Shown here in pieces: positions 1 through 5,917 of a DNA stretch of 9,079 bases. The stretch comes from an uncultured Eubacteriales bacterium (lineage in GTDB: Bacteria > Bacillota > Clostridia > Christensenellales > UBA1242). Location of the stretch: NCBI GenBank assembly GCA_948607205.1, contig CAPERS010000018.1, positions 8,952 through 18,030 on the forward strand. Reading direction: 5' to 3'. The notes below the pieces were generated by a model. That model did not search any database, was not told where the DNA came from, and saw only the letters and a list, made by a program, of their open reading frames with translations. The translations under genes were made by a program, and so were the position numbers. How positions within the stretch are numbered: position 1 is the stretch's first letter; each line of letters opens with the position of its first letter.

Positions 1-190
1 AAAGAAGCATTCCCTGAAAAAGCATATTCTCCTATTGATTCAACAGAAGATGGAAGATTTAGTTCTGTTATTCTTGATTTATAGAAAGCATTAGACATTA
101 TGTTTTTAAGACCTTCATGAAAAACTACCTTGGTCAAAGAAGCATTCCCTGAAAAAGCATATTCTCCTATTGATTCAACAGAAGATGGAA
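1..190. repeat. Exact 55-bp intragenic direct repeat (1-55 and 136-190)
   Basis: Bases 1-55 and 136-190 are identical, offset by 135 bp (45 codons, two LRR units). On the minus strand both copies encode PSSVESIGEYAFSGNASL. Copy 1 starts at the window edge and may extend further. The sequence between the copies differs, so this is a recent duplication or gene conversion within the LRR gene. Confidence 0.9.
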
Positions 191-830
191 TTTCAATTTC
201 CGTTAAATATAAGTTTCTAAAAGCATTGCTTGGAATTGTTTTCAATTTTGTTGAAAGTTGTATATCTTTGATTTTTGAATTTTCAAACATATCAGAGCCC
301 AAACTTATTGCATTGTTTAAGTTTTTCACTTCTTGCAAATTTACGCAACCTTGAAATGCATAATGCTTGATTTCAAAACCATTTTCTGTTTTAGCCGGAA
401 AATTCACCGTTTTAAGTCTTATACAACTCTCAAATGCCCCTACCCCAATAGATTTAAGCTTACTTGAACTTGCAAAATTTAACCTTTCAAGATTCTGTAG
501 ACCAGGTGCTGCGGCATTTTCTATAATTTCCAATGAAGATGGAAGATTAAGTTCAACCAAAGTTGTAAGGCTGTTTAAAAACGCACCTCTTCCAATATAT
601 TTTACTCCATTTGGCACTGTTAACTTTGATTTATTTGCACCAGTTTCAGTCACTTGCACGATTGATTTGCCGAATTCAGTATCTGCAAAGACAAAATCCT
701 CTTCTTTATTGCCTGATACTAAAACCGAACCAAAAATTAGCACAAACAAAAAAATCACTAAAAGTCCAGCAATTGTAATCAGTTTATAGTGTGTTTCTAA
801 AAAATCTTTACACTTTTGTATTATTTCCAT
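1..830 (-). CDS. BspA-type leucine-rich-repeat surface protein, 3' end beyond window
   Basis: The frame is open from ATG at 830 to the window edge (276 codons), so this is the N-terminal part only. Residues 1-17 are a short cytoplasmic head. Residues about 18-40 form one hydrophobic segment (LITIAGLLVIFLFV...) with no clear signal-peptidase site, so the protein is probably a type II membrane anchor with its bulk outside. From about residue 70 it consists of LRR_5 (BspA/TpLRR) units of about 23 residues, recognised by recurring phrases such as LNLPSS-LE-I and SIGEYAF-SGNASL. Such repeats usually bind proteins or polysaccharides outside the cell, but the ligand here cannot be inferred. The start is supported by AAGGAG seven bases upstream and by a promoter just beyond. 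The repeats nearest the window edge are nearly identical at DNA level, so the gene may vary in repeat number. Confidence 0.85.
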   Translation of the reverse strand, partial: MEIIQKCKDFLETHYKLITIAGLLVIFLFVLIFGSVLVSGNKEEDFVFADTEFGKSIVQVTETGANKSKLTVPNGVKYIGRGAFLNSLTTLVELNLPSSLEIIENAAAPGLQNLERLNFASSSKLKSIGVGAFESCIRLKTVNFPAKTENGFEIKHYAFQGCVNLQEVKNLNNAISLGSDMFENSKIKDIQLSTKLKTIPSNAFRNLYLTEIEIPSSVESIGEYAFSGNASLTKVVFHEGLKNIMSNAFYKSRITELNLPSSVESIGEYAFSGNAS

Positions 831-847
831 ATATATCTCCTTACTTT

Positions 848-876
848 ATTGTAACATATATGAAAAAATTTTACAA
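848..876 (-). promoter_or_regulatory. Promoter of the LRR gene
   Basis: On the minus strand the -35 TTGTAA (871-876) and -10 TACAAT (848-853) are separated by exactly 17 bp. Transcription would start near 841, giving a leader of about 11 nt that begins at the AAGGAG ribosome site (835-842). Confidence 0.6.
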
Positions 877-885
877 TAACTTTAC

Positions 886-914
886 AAAAAAAAGAACAGT
901 TTACTGCTCTTTTT
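886..914 (-). terminator. Intrinsic terminator of the IMPase-family gene
   Basis: Read on the minus strand, AGAGCAGT pairs with ACTGTTCT (one G-U pair) and is followed by eight Ts. The A-run next to the stop codon can extend the stem. It lies directly after the stop at 915-917. The flanking A and T runs mean it could also work on the plus strand. Confidence 0.75.
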
Positions 915-1661
915 TTATTTCTTTATCACTTTATTCAGTTCTCTTGTCATGAAGCGAGAAAGATTTTCATTGCAACATGCAATATTGTATGCAACGCCGT
1001 CAATCTCACCACTTGTGCAAGTGCAACCTGCTTCTTTGCATAGGAGCATTCCCGGAATGATATCCCAAAGGTTGTTTGTTGAAAGAAAATAACAAGCCAA
1101 AGATGAATCAGCGGTCTTTGCAAAAGAGTAAGAGGCTGAGCCAAATTGTCTGACGCCAAGCACTTTCTTGCTTATTTCTTTTTTATATTCCTCATCAATT
1201 TTATGGTCACTGAAAGAAACAATACAATCGCTCAATTCCAAATTTTTATTGACAACAATTTGCTTGCCGTTAAGGAATGCGCCACAGCCGTTTTTGGCGA
1301 AATAGAACTGGTCAAACTTTGGCAAGAATATGAAAGAAAGTTGAGTATCTCCTTGTGCATAAAAAGCCAACTGAATGCCACATTCCGAGAGACCGTTCAT
1401 ATAGTTAAGAGTGCCGTCAATTGGGTCAATAATCCAAGTTCTATCCTCAAGCACATTGCCCTTGTTTGACTCTTCGCTGACGATATTGTCTTTTGGAAAA
1501 TATTTTTTTATTGTTGCAATCAAAAATTCCTCGCATTTCAAATCCTTATCAGTCACATAGTCATGAGTGCCTTTTGCAAACTTTTCATCTGCACCAGATA
1601 AAAAAATCTTGCCAAGTTTTTTGATAGCTTTGGCCATAATTTTTTCTTCTCTTTCAAACAT
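915..1661 (-). CDS. Inositol monophosphatase family phosphatase
   Basis: This is a 248-residue member of the Mg2+-dependent, lithium-sensitive phosphatase family (IMPase / FBPase-like). Such enzymes hydrolyse inositol phosphates, 3'-phosphoadenosine 5'-phosphate or related small phosphomonoesters in the cytoplasm. The metal-binding motifs are intact: EES at 63-65, WIIDPIDGT at 76-84 (metal ligands D79 and D82) and WD at 199-200 followed by KEAG. The length is slightly below the usual 255-275. ATG 1661 has a purine-rich AAGAGAGG ribosome site about 6 bases upstream and a near-consensus promoter, and a terminator follows the stop, so the gene is monocistronic. The C-terminal third is unusually cysteine-rich for the family (C190, C208, C213, C215, C229, C230). 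The exact substrate (inositol phosphate, pAp or another) cannot be read from the sequence. Confidence 0.88.
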   Translation of the reverse strand: MFEREEKIMAKAIKKLGKIFLSGADEKFAKGTHDYVTDKDLKCEEFLIATIKKYFPKDNIVSEESNKGNVLEDRTWIIDPIDGTLNYMNGLSECGIQLAFYAQGDTQLSFIFLPKFDQFYFAKNGCGAFLNGKQIVVNKNLELSDCIVSFSDHKIDEEYKKEISKKVLGVRQFGSASYSFAKTADSSLACYFLSTNNLWDIIPGMLLCKEAGCTCTSGEIDGVAYNIACCNENLSRFMTRELNKVIKK

Positions 1662-1680
1662 AAAAACCTCTCTTATTTTG

Positions 1681-1709
1681 AGTATACATATTGAAAAAAA
1701 CTAAGTCAA
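1681..1709 (-). promoter_or_regulatory. Promoter of the IMPase-family gene
   Basis: On the minus strand, -35 TTGACT (1704-1709) and -10 TATACT (1681-1686) have a 17-bp spacer. Each hexamer matches 5 of 6 consensus bases, and the pair ends about 20 bp before the ATG at 1661. It is one of the two best housekeeping-sigma promoters in the window. Confidence 0.8.
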
Positions 1710-1746
1710 ATAAAATTCGACAATTTTGGAAAATTAGATTATATAA

Positions 1747-1774
1747 AAAGAAAAAAGGACTAAATTAATAGTCC
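1747..1774 (-). terminator. Intrinsic terminator of the 89-residue gene, overlapping its stop codon
   Basis: On the minus strand, GGACTA (1769-1774) pairs with TAGTCC (1757-1762) around a 6-nt loop and is followed by TTTTTTCTT. The TAA stop (1765-1767) lies in the loop, and the last two codons (Asp, Tyr) form the upstream arm. Coding end and terminator are therefore one sequence. Confidence 0.85.
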
Positions 1775-2034
1775 ATATCCTCACCTTTATCATAAAAATT
1801 TTCAAAGTTATTGTTACTATTTTTCAATGCATCTGCAATACTAAACTCGCTTTTATCTCCTGATGAGAGCAACTCACCAAGAGTCATCTCAGGCACAATT
1901 GGAGTGCCAAAAGAATTGTCAATTTCTCTCGATGCCTCTCTAAATTTTTCTATTTGTTCATCTGTTATAACTGAACGGCGAATTCTTATCTTTCTTCCCA
2001 TACAATTTTTTAACTTTGCAAATCCTTTAAACAT
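1765..2034 (-). CDS. Small protein of unknown function (89 aa)
   Basis: I do not recognise a family. The N-terminus (residues 1-20) is strongly basic (KLKNCMGRKIRIRRS). A short predicted helix follows (TDEQIEKFREASREID, about 24-39), then a proline/glycine linker and a low-complexity acidic tail rich in S, N, D and E (NSNNNFENFYDKGEDMDY). There is no signal peptide or membrane segment, so it is probably cytoplasmic. It is a real gene: AGGAG lies about 8 bases before ATG 2034, a promoter with a perfect TTGACA lies upstream, and a strong intrinsic terminator overlaps its stop. A basic head plus acidic tail would fit a nucleic-acid-binding or regulatory small protein, but that is speculation. 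Confidence 0.75.
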   Translation of the reverse strand: MFKGFAKLKNCMGRKIRIRRSVITDEQIEKFREASREIDNSFGTPIVPEMTLGELLSSGDKSEFSIADALKNSNNNFENFYDKGEDMDY

Positions 2035-2057
2035 GTGCTTTCTCCTAACTTGATATT

Positions 2058-2086
2058 AGTTTATCATAATAAAAAGGCTTTGTCAA
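2058..2086 (-). promoter_or_regulatory. Promoter of the 89-residue gene
   Basis: On the minus strand a perfect -35 TTGACA (2081-2086) is followed after 17 bp by TAAACT (2058-2063, 4 of 6). The -35 contains the TGA stop of the upstream lipoprotein gene, so the small gene is transcribed on its own as well as by any read-through. Confidence 0.65.
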
Positions 2087-2574
2087 GAGTTTGTTTTCAT
2101 AAATTGTGTGCCATCTTTGATTTGAATTTTGTAAACTTGCTCTGGAATGCCATCGCTCCACTCGACCTTGATCTCTATCTCTCTTTTTTCTTCGCTGACA
2201 AGTGGTGTCAAAACAACCCTTCCAACTTTGTTTTCGCCAACTGTCTGATAAAACTCTCCGCCTTGGATTTTTTCACCGTCAACCCAAAGGCTCCCGCTTT
2301 CAAAGTCATCAACTTGGCTTGGAGCAGTCAGCATGACACCCACTCGACAGCCCTCTTCCTTCCAGCCTTTTGCGATGTCAGCATGATAAAACTGAACGAT
2401 TTCGCCTTCTCCGCCAAAGAAAGCTGTGTGGCTTTCATTATCATAGACAAAAGACAAACTGCCACCTGTCATTTCGCTGTCACGCGAAACTTGCGAGTAA
2501 GGCAAATCATGCTGACAAGCAGTTATTGCAAAAAGACAAACAAAGATAAAACAAGAGATTAAAACTCTTTTCAT
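2083..2574 (-). CDS. Small lipoprotein of unknown function (163 aa)
   Basis: The N-terminus is a lipoprotein signal: MKR, then a hydrophobic stretch VLISCFIFVCLFAI, then the lipobox ITAC with Cys20 as the lipidated residue. The mature protein should sit on the outer face of the cytoplasmic membrane. The mature part is about 143 residues, mostly predicted beta (SLSFVYDN, RVGVMLTAP, GRVVLTPLV, REIEIKVEW), rich in Glu and Gly and with no known motif; a small beta-sandwich is plausible. The frame extends 9 codons further upstream, but ATG 2574 is preferred because the signal peptide begins there and AAGAGGTG precedes it. It follows the GPH transporter gene after 38 bp with no terminator between, so the two are probably cotranscribed. 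It might assist substrate capture, but it does not look like a binding protein of known type. Confidence 0.8.
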   Translation of the reverse strand: MKRVLISCFIFVCLFAITACQHDLPYSQVSRDSEMTGGSLSFVYDNESHTAFFGGEGEIVQFYHADIAKGWKEEGCRVGVMLTAPSQVDDFESGSLWVDGEKIQGGEFYQTVGENKVGRVVLTPLVSEEKREIEIKVEWSDGIPEQVYKIQIKDGTQFMKTNS

Positions 2575-2612
2575 AAGCACCTCTTGTTTTATTTTGTTCA
2601 AAAACCATATAA

Positions 2613-4184
2613 TTATTTAAATTTTGCCGTTTTGGCTTTCATTTTTCTGTTTTTGATTTTTGTTGACTTAGGTTTATTATCTTTTTCAATTTTTAATTTT
2701 GATTTCTTGTTTGCATTAGAATCACTTTCATTTTTTTCAGAATCCTTTTCGGCAACTTCCTTTAACGATTCGCTTCCATTTCTAGATAAAATCATTTGAA
2801 CTTTAAGTATATCAGAACGTTTGATTGAATATTTTGAAAAGCAAAGTATTCCAAGCGCAAGAAAAATTGAACATCCAAAGAAGACAATCATTCCTAGTCC
2901 GTTCTGAACAGAAAGTGCTTGAACTGGCTGAGTTGAATCAAATTTGATAATATCGAGAAGAAAACCGATTATAAGAAGTGCTATCGAGTTTGCAATATTG
3001 TATGTGAAAGTGAAAAAGCCGGTATAAGAACCTGCGTTATTTTCGCCGGTTTCAAAAATTTCCATAGTAACTACATCGGCATACATTGAAAATGGGAGAG
3101 AATACATTGCACCAGCGCCAATTCCGCAGAAGAAAATGCATGGCATCGCGATATAGAAAAGCGCAATATCTGGAATGTAGGCTCTAAAAAGAAAGGTCAA
3201 GACTGTGAGGAATATTCCGAAAACTATGGTTGAAAGAGAGATAATAAGGCTACGTTTTTTGTCAAGGCGCTTTGCCAGATATACCCAAAGTGGTTGACTT
3301 AAAATTGCACCACCAAACAGGCAAATAAGAACTACCGATATTTGAGTTGAAGAAAAGTGATAACAATAGGTGAAGAGATGCATTCCCACCGCTGTTAAAA
3401 ATGCAGATGCAATAGTTGCGCAGGAATAACCAAGTATCACTGAGCGAAAGTCTTTTTTGCGCAAAATGTTCCAATATCCAGAGAGAAGTTTTGAAAGTTC
3501 AAACTTCTTTTTCTCTTGTGCGACATAGATATTTCTTATTTTTTGAACATGGCGTAGGGTTCCGAAAATGGTTATAAGCCCAAAAGTTAGGAGAAGTGCC
3601 GAGTTGATATATGCAATGTTAATATAACCCTTTTGTGAAAAATCTGTTTGTATGCCAAGTGAAATTGATGGCATAAAAAGATACATGAGAAGGCTCGGCA
3701 TAATCATTCCAATTATCGAAAAAACTGTTTTATAGCCCTGAACTTTTGACTGTTCATTATAATCGGGCGCAATATCAATGCCCAATGCTGAATAAGGTGT
3801 TCCGAAAAAGGTGTTGCAAGTTTCAATTGCAAGCATAAAGAAAAGTAGCCATAAAAATTTGCCAGACTGCCCCATTGATGCTGGCATTGACCAAATGAGA
3901 ATGTTGATAATTGAAATGGCAAAAATGCCAAAAAGCATGAAGCCATGCCGTTTGCCAAAAAACTTGCTTCGGCAATTGTCGCTGAGGTGACCAATAAGCG
4001 GGTCGCTGACGCCGTCCCATAGCGACGCAATTGCAACAGCGATGCCGACAAGCGAGCCTGAAATGCCCATAACACTGGTGCCAAAAAACATGATAAAATT
4101 GCTCATTGTGTTTGAGATTGAGCCATAGCCAAGTGCACCGACGGAATAGAATAATTTTGTTCTTGCAGGAAGTGACTTTTTCAC
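2613..4184 (-). CDS. GPH-family sugar:cation symporter (major facilitator superfamily)
   Basis: This is a 523-residue integral membrane protein with about 12 hydrophobic segments between residues 10 and 450. It belongs to the glycoside-pentoside-hexuronide:cation symporters (MelB/XynP/GusB-like). Family signatures are visible: WDGVSDPLIGHLSD at 56-69 (D57 and D61 match the cation-site region), FFGKRHGFM at 75-83 in the first cytoplasmic loop, and TPYSALGIDIAPDYNEQSK at 129-147. It should import a sugar or glycoside with Na+ or H+, but the substrate is not readable and no sugar enzyme is nearby. Family members usually have 440-480 residues. The extra length is a cytoplasmic tail of about 70 residues that becomes extremely Lys-rich (494-523). 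The start is GTG with no visible ribosome site. The frame closes at a TAG only 12 bp upstream, and the first membrane helix needs this start. Confidence 0.88.
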   Translation of the reverse strand: MKKSLPARTKLFYSVGALGYGSISNTMSNFIMFFGTSVMGISGSLVGIAVAIASLWDGVSDPLIGHLSDNCRSKFFGKRHGFMLFGIFAISIINILIWSMPASMGQSGKFLWLLFFMLAIETCNTFFGTPYSALGIDIAPDYNEQSKVQGYKTVFSIIGMIMPSLLMYLFMPSISLGIQTDFSQKGYINIAYINSALLLTFGLITIFGTLRHVQKIRNIYVAQEKKKFELSKLLSGYWNILRKKDFRSVILGYSCATIASAFLTAVGMHLFTYCYHFSSTQISVVLICLFGGAILSQPLWVYLAKRLDKKRSLIISLSTIVFGIFLTVLTFLFRAYIPDIALFYIAMPCIFFCGIGAGAMYSLPFSMYADVVTMEIFETGENNAGSYTGFFTFTYNIANSIALLIIGFLLDIIKFDSTQPVQALSVQNGLGMIVFFGCSIFLALGILCFSKYSIKRSDILKVQMILSRNGSESLKEVAEKDSEKNESDSNANKKSKLKIEKDNKPKSTKIKNRKMKAKTAKFK

Positions 4185-4211
4185 AAAAGTATACTATGCT
4201 AGTCCACCCAC

Positions 4212-4242
4212 AAAAAATGCCCACAATCATTTGCTGTGGGCA
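4212..4242 (-). terminator. Intrinsic terminator after the CYTH-like gene
   Basis: On the minus strand TGCCCACA (4235-4242) pairs perfectly with TGTGGGCA (4218-4225) around a 9-nt loop, followed by six Ts (4212-4217). A second TGTGGGT copy lies just past the T run (4206-4212) and could pair with the same upstream arm, which would give a competing, non-terminating hairpin. The transporter's GTG lies only 27 bp downstream. Confidence 0.8.
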
Positions 4243-4301
4243 GAGATTTTTTTGATAAGAAGTTTCTGTTAAAAATTTTTTATTTGCAAATTTTAACAAT
4301 T

Positions 4302-5006
4302 CTATTTTTGCTCTTGCGCAGGAAAAAGAAGTCTTTTTGCGATTTCAAATCTCGATTGTTTATATGAAATAAGTTCTTTGCAATAGTGGTCAACCGCTTC
4401 CAAGATTTCCTTGTTTTCAAGTTCGTTTTCTTCACCTTTTGGCAAGATGAGTGTGACGCCAAGTCTGTCAACCTTCTTTTTGGTGAGCAGGTCTTTATAT
4501 CTTGCTTTTTCAAACAAAATTGTTGCCTCATAGCCAAGTCCGCCAAGAATTTTATAGCGGTCACCTTTAACTTCAATTTCAATTTTTGGTTTTGTTTTTC
4601 TGACAATTGAAACGAGGTCGATTGTAAACTCCGTTGAAAAAGAATTTTCTATTGCCTGCGAAATTTGAATTGGAAAATCCTTTGGCTCTTCTTTATTGTC
4701 GCATTCACCGATAAAGAACTTTTGAGCACGGCTTTTAAAGCCACCTGGAAGCAGGCTAATTTTTCTGACCTTGAAATGAGATTTGCCTTCTTCAACTTGC
4801 TTGCTTATAACAAGCCCTGCATTTGAAAGAAGATTTGAATCAATGTCATAAATGATTTCATTTCCCTTAAATTTTCCGTCAAATTCAAAACGATAAAATT
4901 TAAGTTCTCTATCAAGTTTCTTTAAGACTTTCTTAAAATTTTTACCTATTAGAAGATAGTGAACCTTTTCTCTATTTTCATTTTCAAGTTTATCAGTGCT
5001 TTTCAT
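4302..5006 (-). CDS. CYTH-like (triphosphate tunnel) domain protein, divergent
   Basis: This 234-residue soluble protein has no signal or membrane segment and is rich in Lys and Glu. Residues 53-82 (YDIDSNLLSNAGLVISKQVEEGKSHFKVRK, given in part as YD-x-LL-x-AGL ... HFKVRK) match the mid-region of CYTH domains. In that family, YDTP-x-LL-AG-x-SLR-R-E-G forms strands of the tunnel that binds triphosphate substrates. A second region, KPKIEIEVKGDRYKI (139-153), could be the later RTYR/EIE strand. The classical N-terminal ExExK metal motif is not seen, and the Arg after AGL is replaced. It may therefore be a degenerate, polyphosphate-binding or non-catalytic member. ATG 5006 is chosen because AAGGAG (5012-5017) lies 5 bases upstream; a GTG at 5012 would overlap that site. 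A terminator follows at 4212-4242. Family assignment is tentative. Confidence 0.6.
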   Translation of the reverse strand: MKSTDKLENENREKVHYLLIGKNFKKVLKKLDRELKFYRFEFDGKFKGNEIIYDIDSNLLSNAGLVISKQVEEGKSHFKVRKISLLPGGFKSRAQKFFIGECDNKEEPKDFPIQISQAIENSFSTEFTIDLVSIVRKTKPKIEIEVKGDRYKILGGLGYEATILFEKARYKDLLTKKKVDRLGVTLILPKGEENELENKEILEAVDHYCKELISYKQSRFEIAKRLLFPAQEQK

Positions 5007-5023
5007 AACCACTCCTTTTCTTT

Positions 5024-5052
5024 ATTTTACATTTTTTTTCAAAAAAAATCAA
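5024..5052 (-). promoter_or_regulatory. Promoter of the CYTH-like gene
   Basis: On the minus strand -35 TTGATT (5047-5052) and -10 TAAAAT (5024-5029) are separated by 17 bp, the spacer being T6-G-A8-TG. It overlaps the plus-strand rubrerythrin promoter almost completely. Confidence 0.6.
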
Positions 5053-5054
5053 AT
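5026..5054 (+). promoter_or_regulatory. Candidate promoter of the rubrerythrin gene
   Basis: On the plus strand -35 TTTACA (5026-5031, 5 of 6) and TCAAAT (5049-5054, 4 of 6) are separated by 17 bp. The start would be near 5061, giving a leader of about 42 nt. No clear PerR box (TTATAAT-type palindrome) is present. A weak TTATT...AATAA inverted repeat lies at 5065-5081 in the leader. Confidence 0.45.
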
Positions 5055-5102
5055 GTTTAATCTCTTATTTTTAGGGAATAAATGACAAAGGAGGAATTGT
5101 TT

Positions 5103-5702
5103 ATGGAATTTAGCAAAAGTAAAACAAAAGAAAACCTTGCACGCATATTTGCAGCGGAGTGTCAAGACGGCGCAAGATATCAATTTATGGCAAAGTCGGC
5201 TTTAAGCGAAGGCTTTTCTTACATCTCTGACCAACTCAAAGCACTTGCAAAAAATGAAATGGCTCATGCGTCAATGATTTATGCGATAATACTTGAAAAC
5301 CTTGGAACAACAAGAAAAGACAATGTCCCAATTGAAGCGGGCTATCCATTTGAGCCTTCTCTACTCAAAATAAGCCTTCAAACTTCGGCTGACATTGAAG
5401 AATATGAAGGAACAAACATATACCCAAGTTTTGCAAAAGTTGCAAAAGATGAAGGGTTTCCTGAAATTGCCAAGAAAATATTGCTTATTGCTGAAGTTGA
5501 AAAAACACATCAGCAAAAACTCAATGCATTTGCCAAATTATATAAAGCAGGAAAGTTATACAAAAACCCAGAAAAGATTTTATGGGCATGTTCAAACTGC
5601 GGACACAGCGAAATGGCAAAACAGGCATGGTCAAATTGTCCACTTTGTGGTTATCCACAAGGTTATGTTATAGTGCCACAAGATAAACTCACATCACAAT
5701 GA
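5103..5702 (+). CDS. rbr: Rubrerythrin (diiron peroxidase with C-terminal rubredoxin domain)
   Basis: This 199-residue cytoplasmic protein of strict anaerobes reduces H2O2 to water with electrons from rubredoxin-type donors. Residues about 8-145 form the four-helix ferritin-like domain. Aligned with the Desulfovibrio vulgaris protein, all diiron ligands are present: E19, E52, H55, E99, E102, E133 and H136. Residues 160-190 form the rubredoxin domain with an Fe(SCys)4 site, C163-x2-C166 and C179-x2-C182. The domain order is the classical one, not the reversed type. The frame is open to an ATG at 5082, but ATG 5103 is chosen because a perfect AAGGAGG (5088-5094) lies 8 bases upstream and the family alignment starts there. 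It is divergent from the CYTH-like gene, with overlapping promoters, and ends in the 5706-5836 palindromic element, whose first hairpin terminates it. Confidence 0.93.
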   Translation: MEFSKSKTKENLARIFAAECQDGARYQFMAKSALSEGFSYISDQLKALAKNEMAHASMIYAIILENLGTTRKDNVPIEAGYPFEPSLLKISLQTSADIEEYEGTNIYPSFAKVAKDEGFPEIAKKILLIAEVEKTHQQKLNAFAKLYKAGKLYKNPEKILWACSNCGHSEMAKQAWSNCPLCGYPQGYVIVPQDKLTSQ

Positions 5703-5705
5703 TTC

Positions 5706-5836
5706 CGCGCCCAGTGAGTTAAAAAAGTGCCAGCAAACGCTGGCGCTTTTTTTGCAATCTTTTTTTTACAAGAAAAAAAGATTGCACGCCACACCAAAAT
5801 TTTCAATTTTTTTGTGTGGCGAACTCACTGGGCGCG
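5706..5836. repeat. 131-bp nested palindromic element folding as a closed four-way junction
   Basis: Two arms of 15 bp (5706-5720 and 5822-5836) are perfect inverted complements, CGCGCCCAGTGAGTT type. Between them lie three further hairpins. Arm 1 is 5721-5752, 14 bp with loop AAAC. Arm 2 is 5754-5785, 13 bp with core GCAATCTTTTTTT and its complement. Arm 3 is 5787-5821, 8 bp CGCCACAC/GTGTGGCG plus an inner AAAATT/AATTTT stem. Only single bases (5753 and 5786) separate the arms, so nearly every base is paired. It could be a dispersed palindromic repeat or non-autonomous element, a structured RNA, or a bidirectional terminator. No target-site duplication is seen at its edges. The outer arms are much more GC-rich than the surroundings. 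Confidence 0.75.
5721..5753 (+). terminator. Intrinsic terminator of rubrerythrin (first arm of the palindromic element)
   Basis: GTGCCAGC pairs with GCTGGCGC (one G-T pair) around loop AAAC. The stem is extended by six A-T pairs and followed by a T7 run. It lies 18 bases after the rubrerythrin stop and is strong enough to end transcription on the plus strand by itself. Confidence 0.85.
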
Positions 5837-5882
5837 CTAAAGAACAACCTTATCATAAAATTTAGGCCTGAAATATGCAAAC

Positions 5883-5913
5883 AAAAAACCGCCAAACAAA
5901 CTGACGGTTTTTT
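5883..5913 (-). terminator. Intrinsic terminator of hup
   Basis: On the minus strand AAAAAACCGTC pairs with GGCGGTTTTTT (one G-U pair) around a 9-nt loop and ends in six Ts. It starts 4 bases after the hup stop. It also reads as a terminator on the plus strand. Confidence 0.8.
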
Positions 5914-5917
5914 ATCC

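Noticed and set aside
130..789. Two plus-strand ORFs (130-354 and 367-789)
   Set aside because: They are antisense to the LRR gene, have no ribosome sites, and their residues mirror the repeat codons of the minus strand.
3713..4299. Long minus-strand ORFs overlapping the transporter gene
   Set aside because: They are frame-shifted shadows with no domain logic; the 523-residue transporter frame has full family signatures.
4268..4299. TGTTAAAA...TTTTAACA inverted repeat after the CYTH-like gene
   Set aside because: The stem is all A-T apart from one G-C pair, with a long loop and no T run; the hairpin at 4212-4242 is the better terminator.
5015..5102. PerR operator controlling rubrerythrin
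   Set aside because: Only a weak 5-bp TTATT...AATAA inverted repeat is present, not the 15-bp PerR palindrome.
5651..5659. Perfect DnaA box TTATCCACA
   Set aside because: It is a single copy within the rubrerythrin reading frame, encoding part of the conserved rubredoxin CGYP region. No cluster of boxes or origin genes is nearby.
5706..5836. Integron attC site or intact transposon
   Set aside because: The conserved attC core ends are not at the outer edges. No transposase frame fits in 131 bp and no target-site duplication was found.
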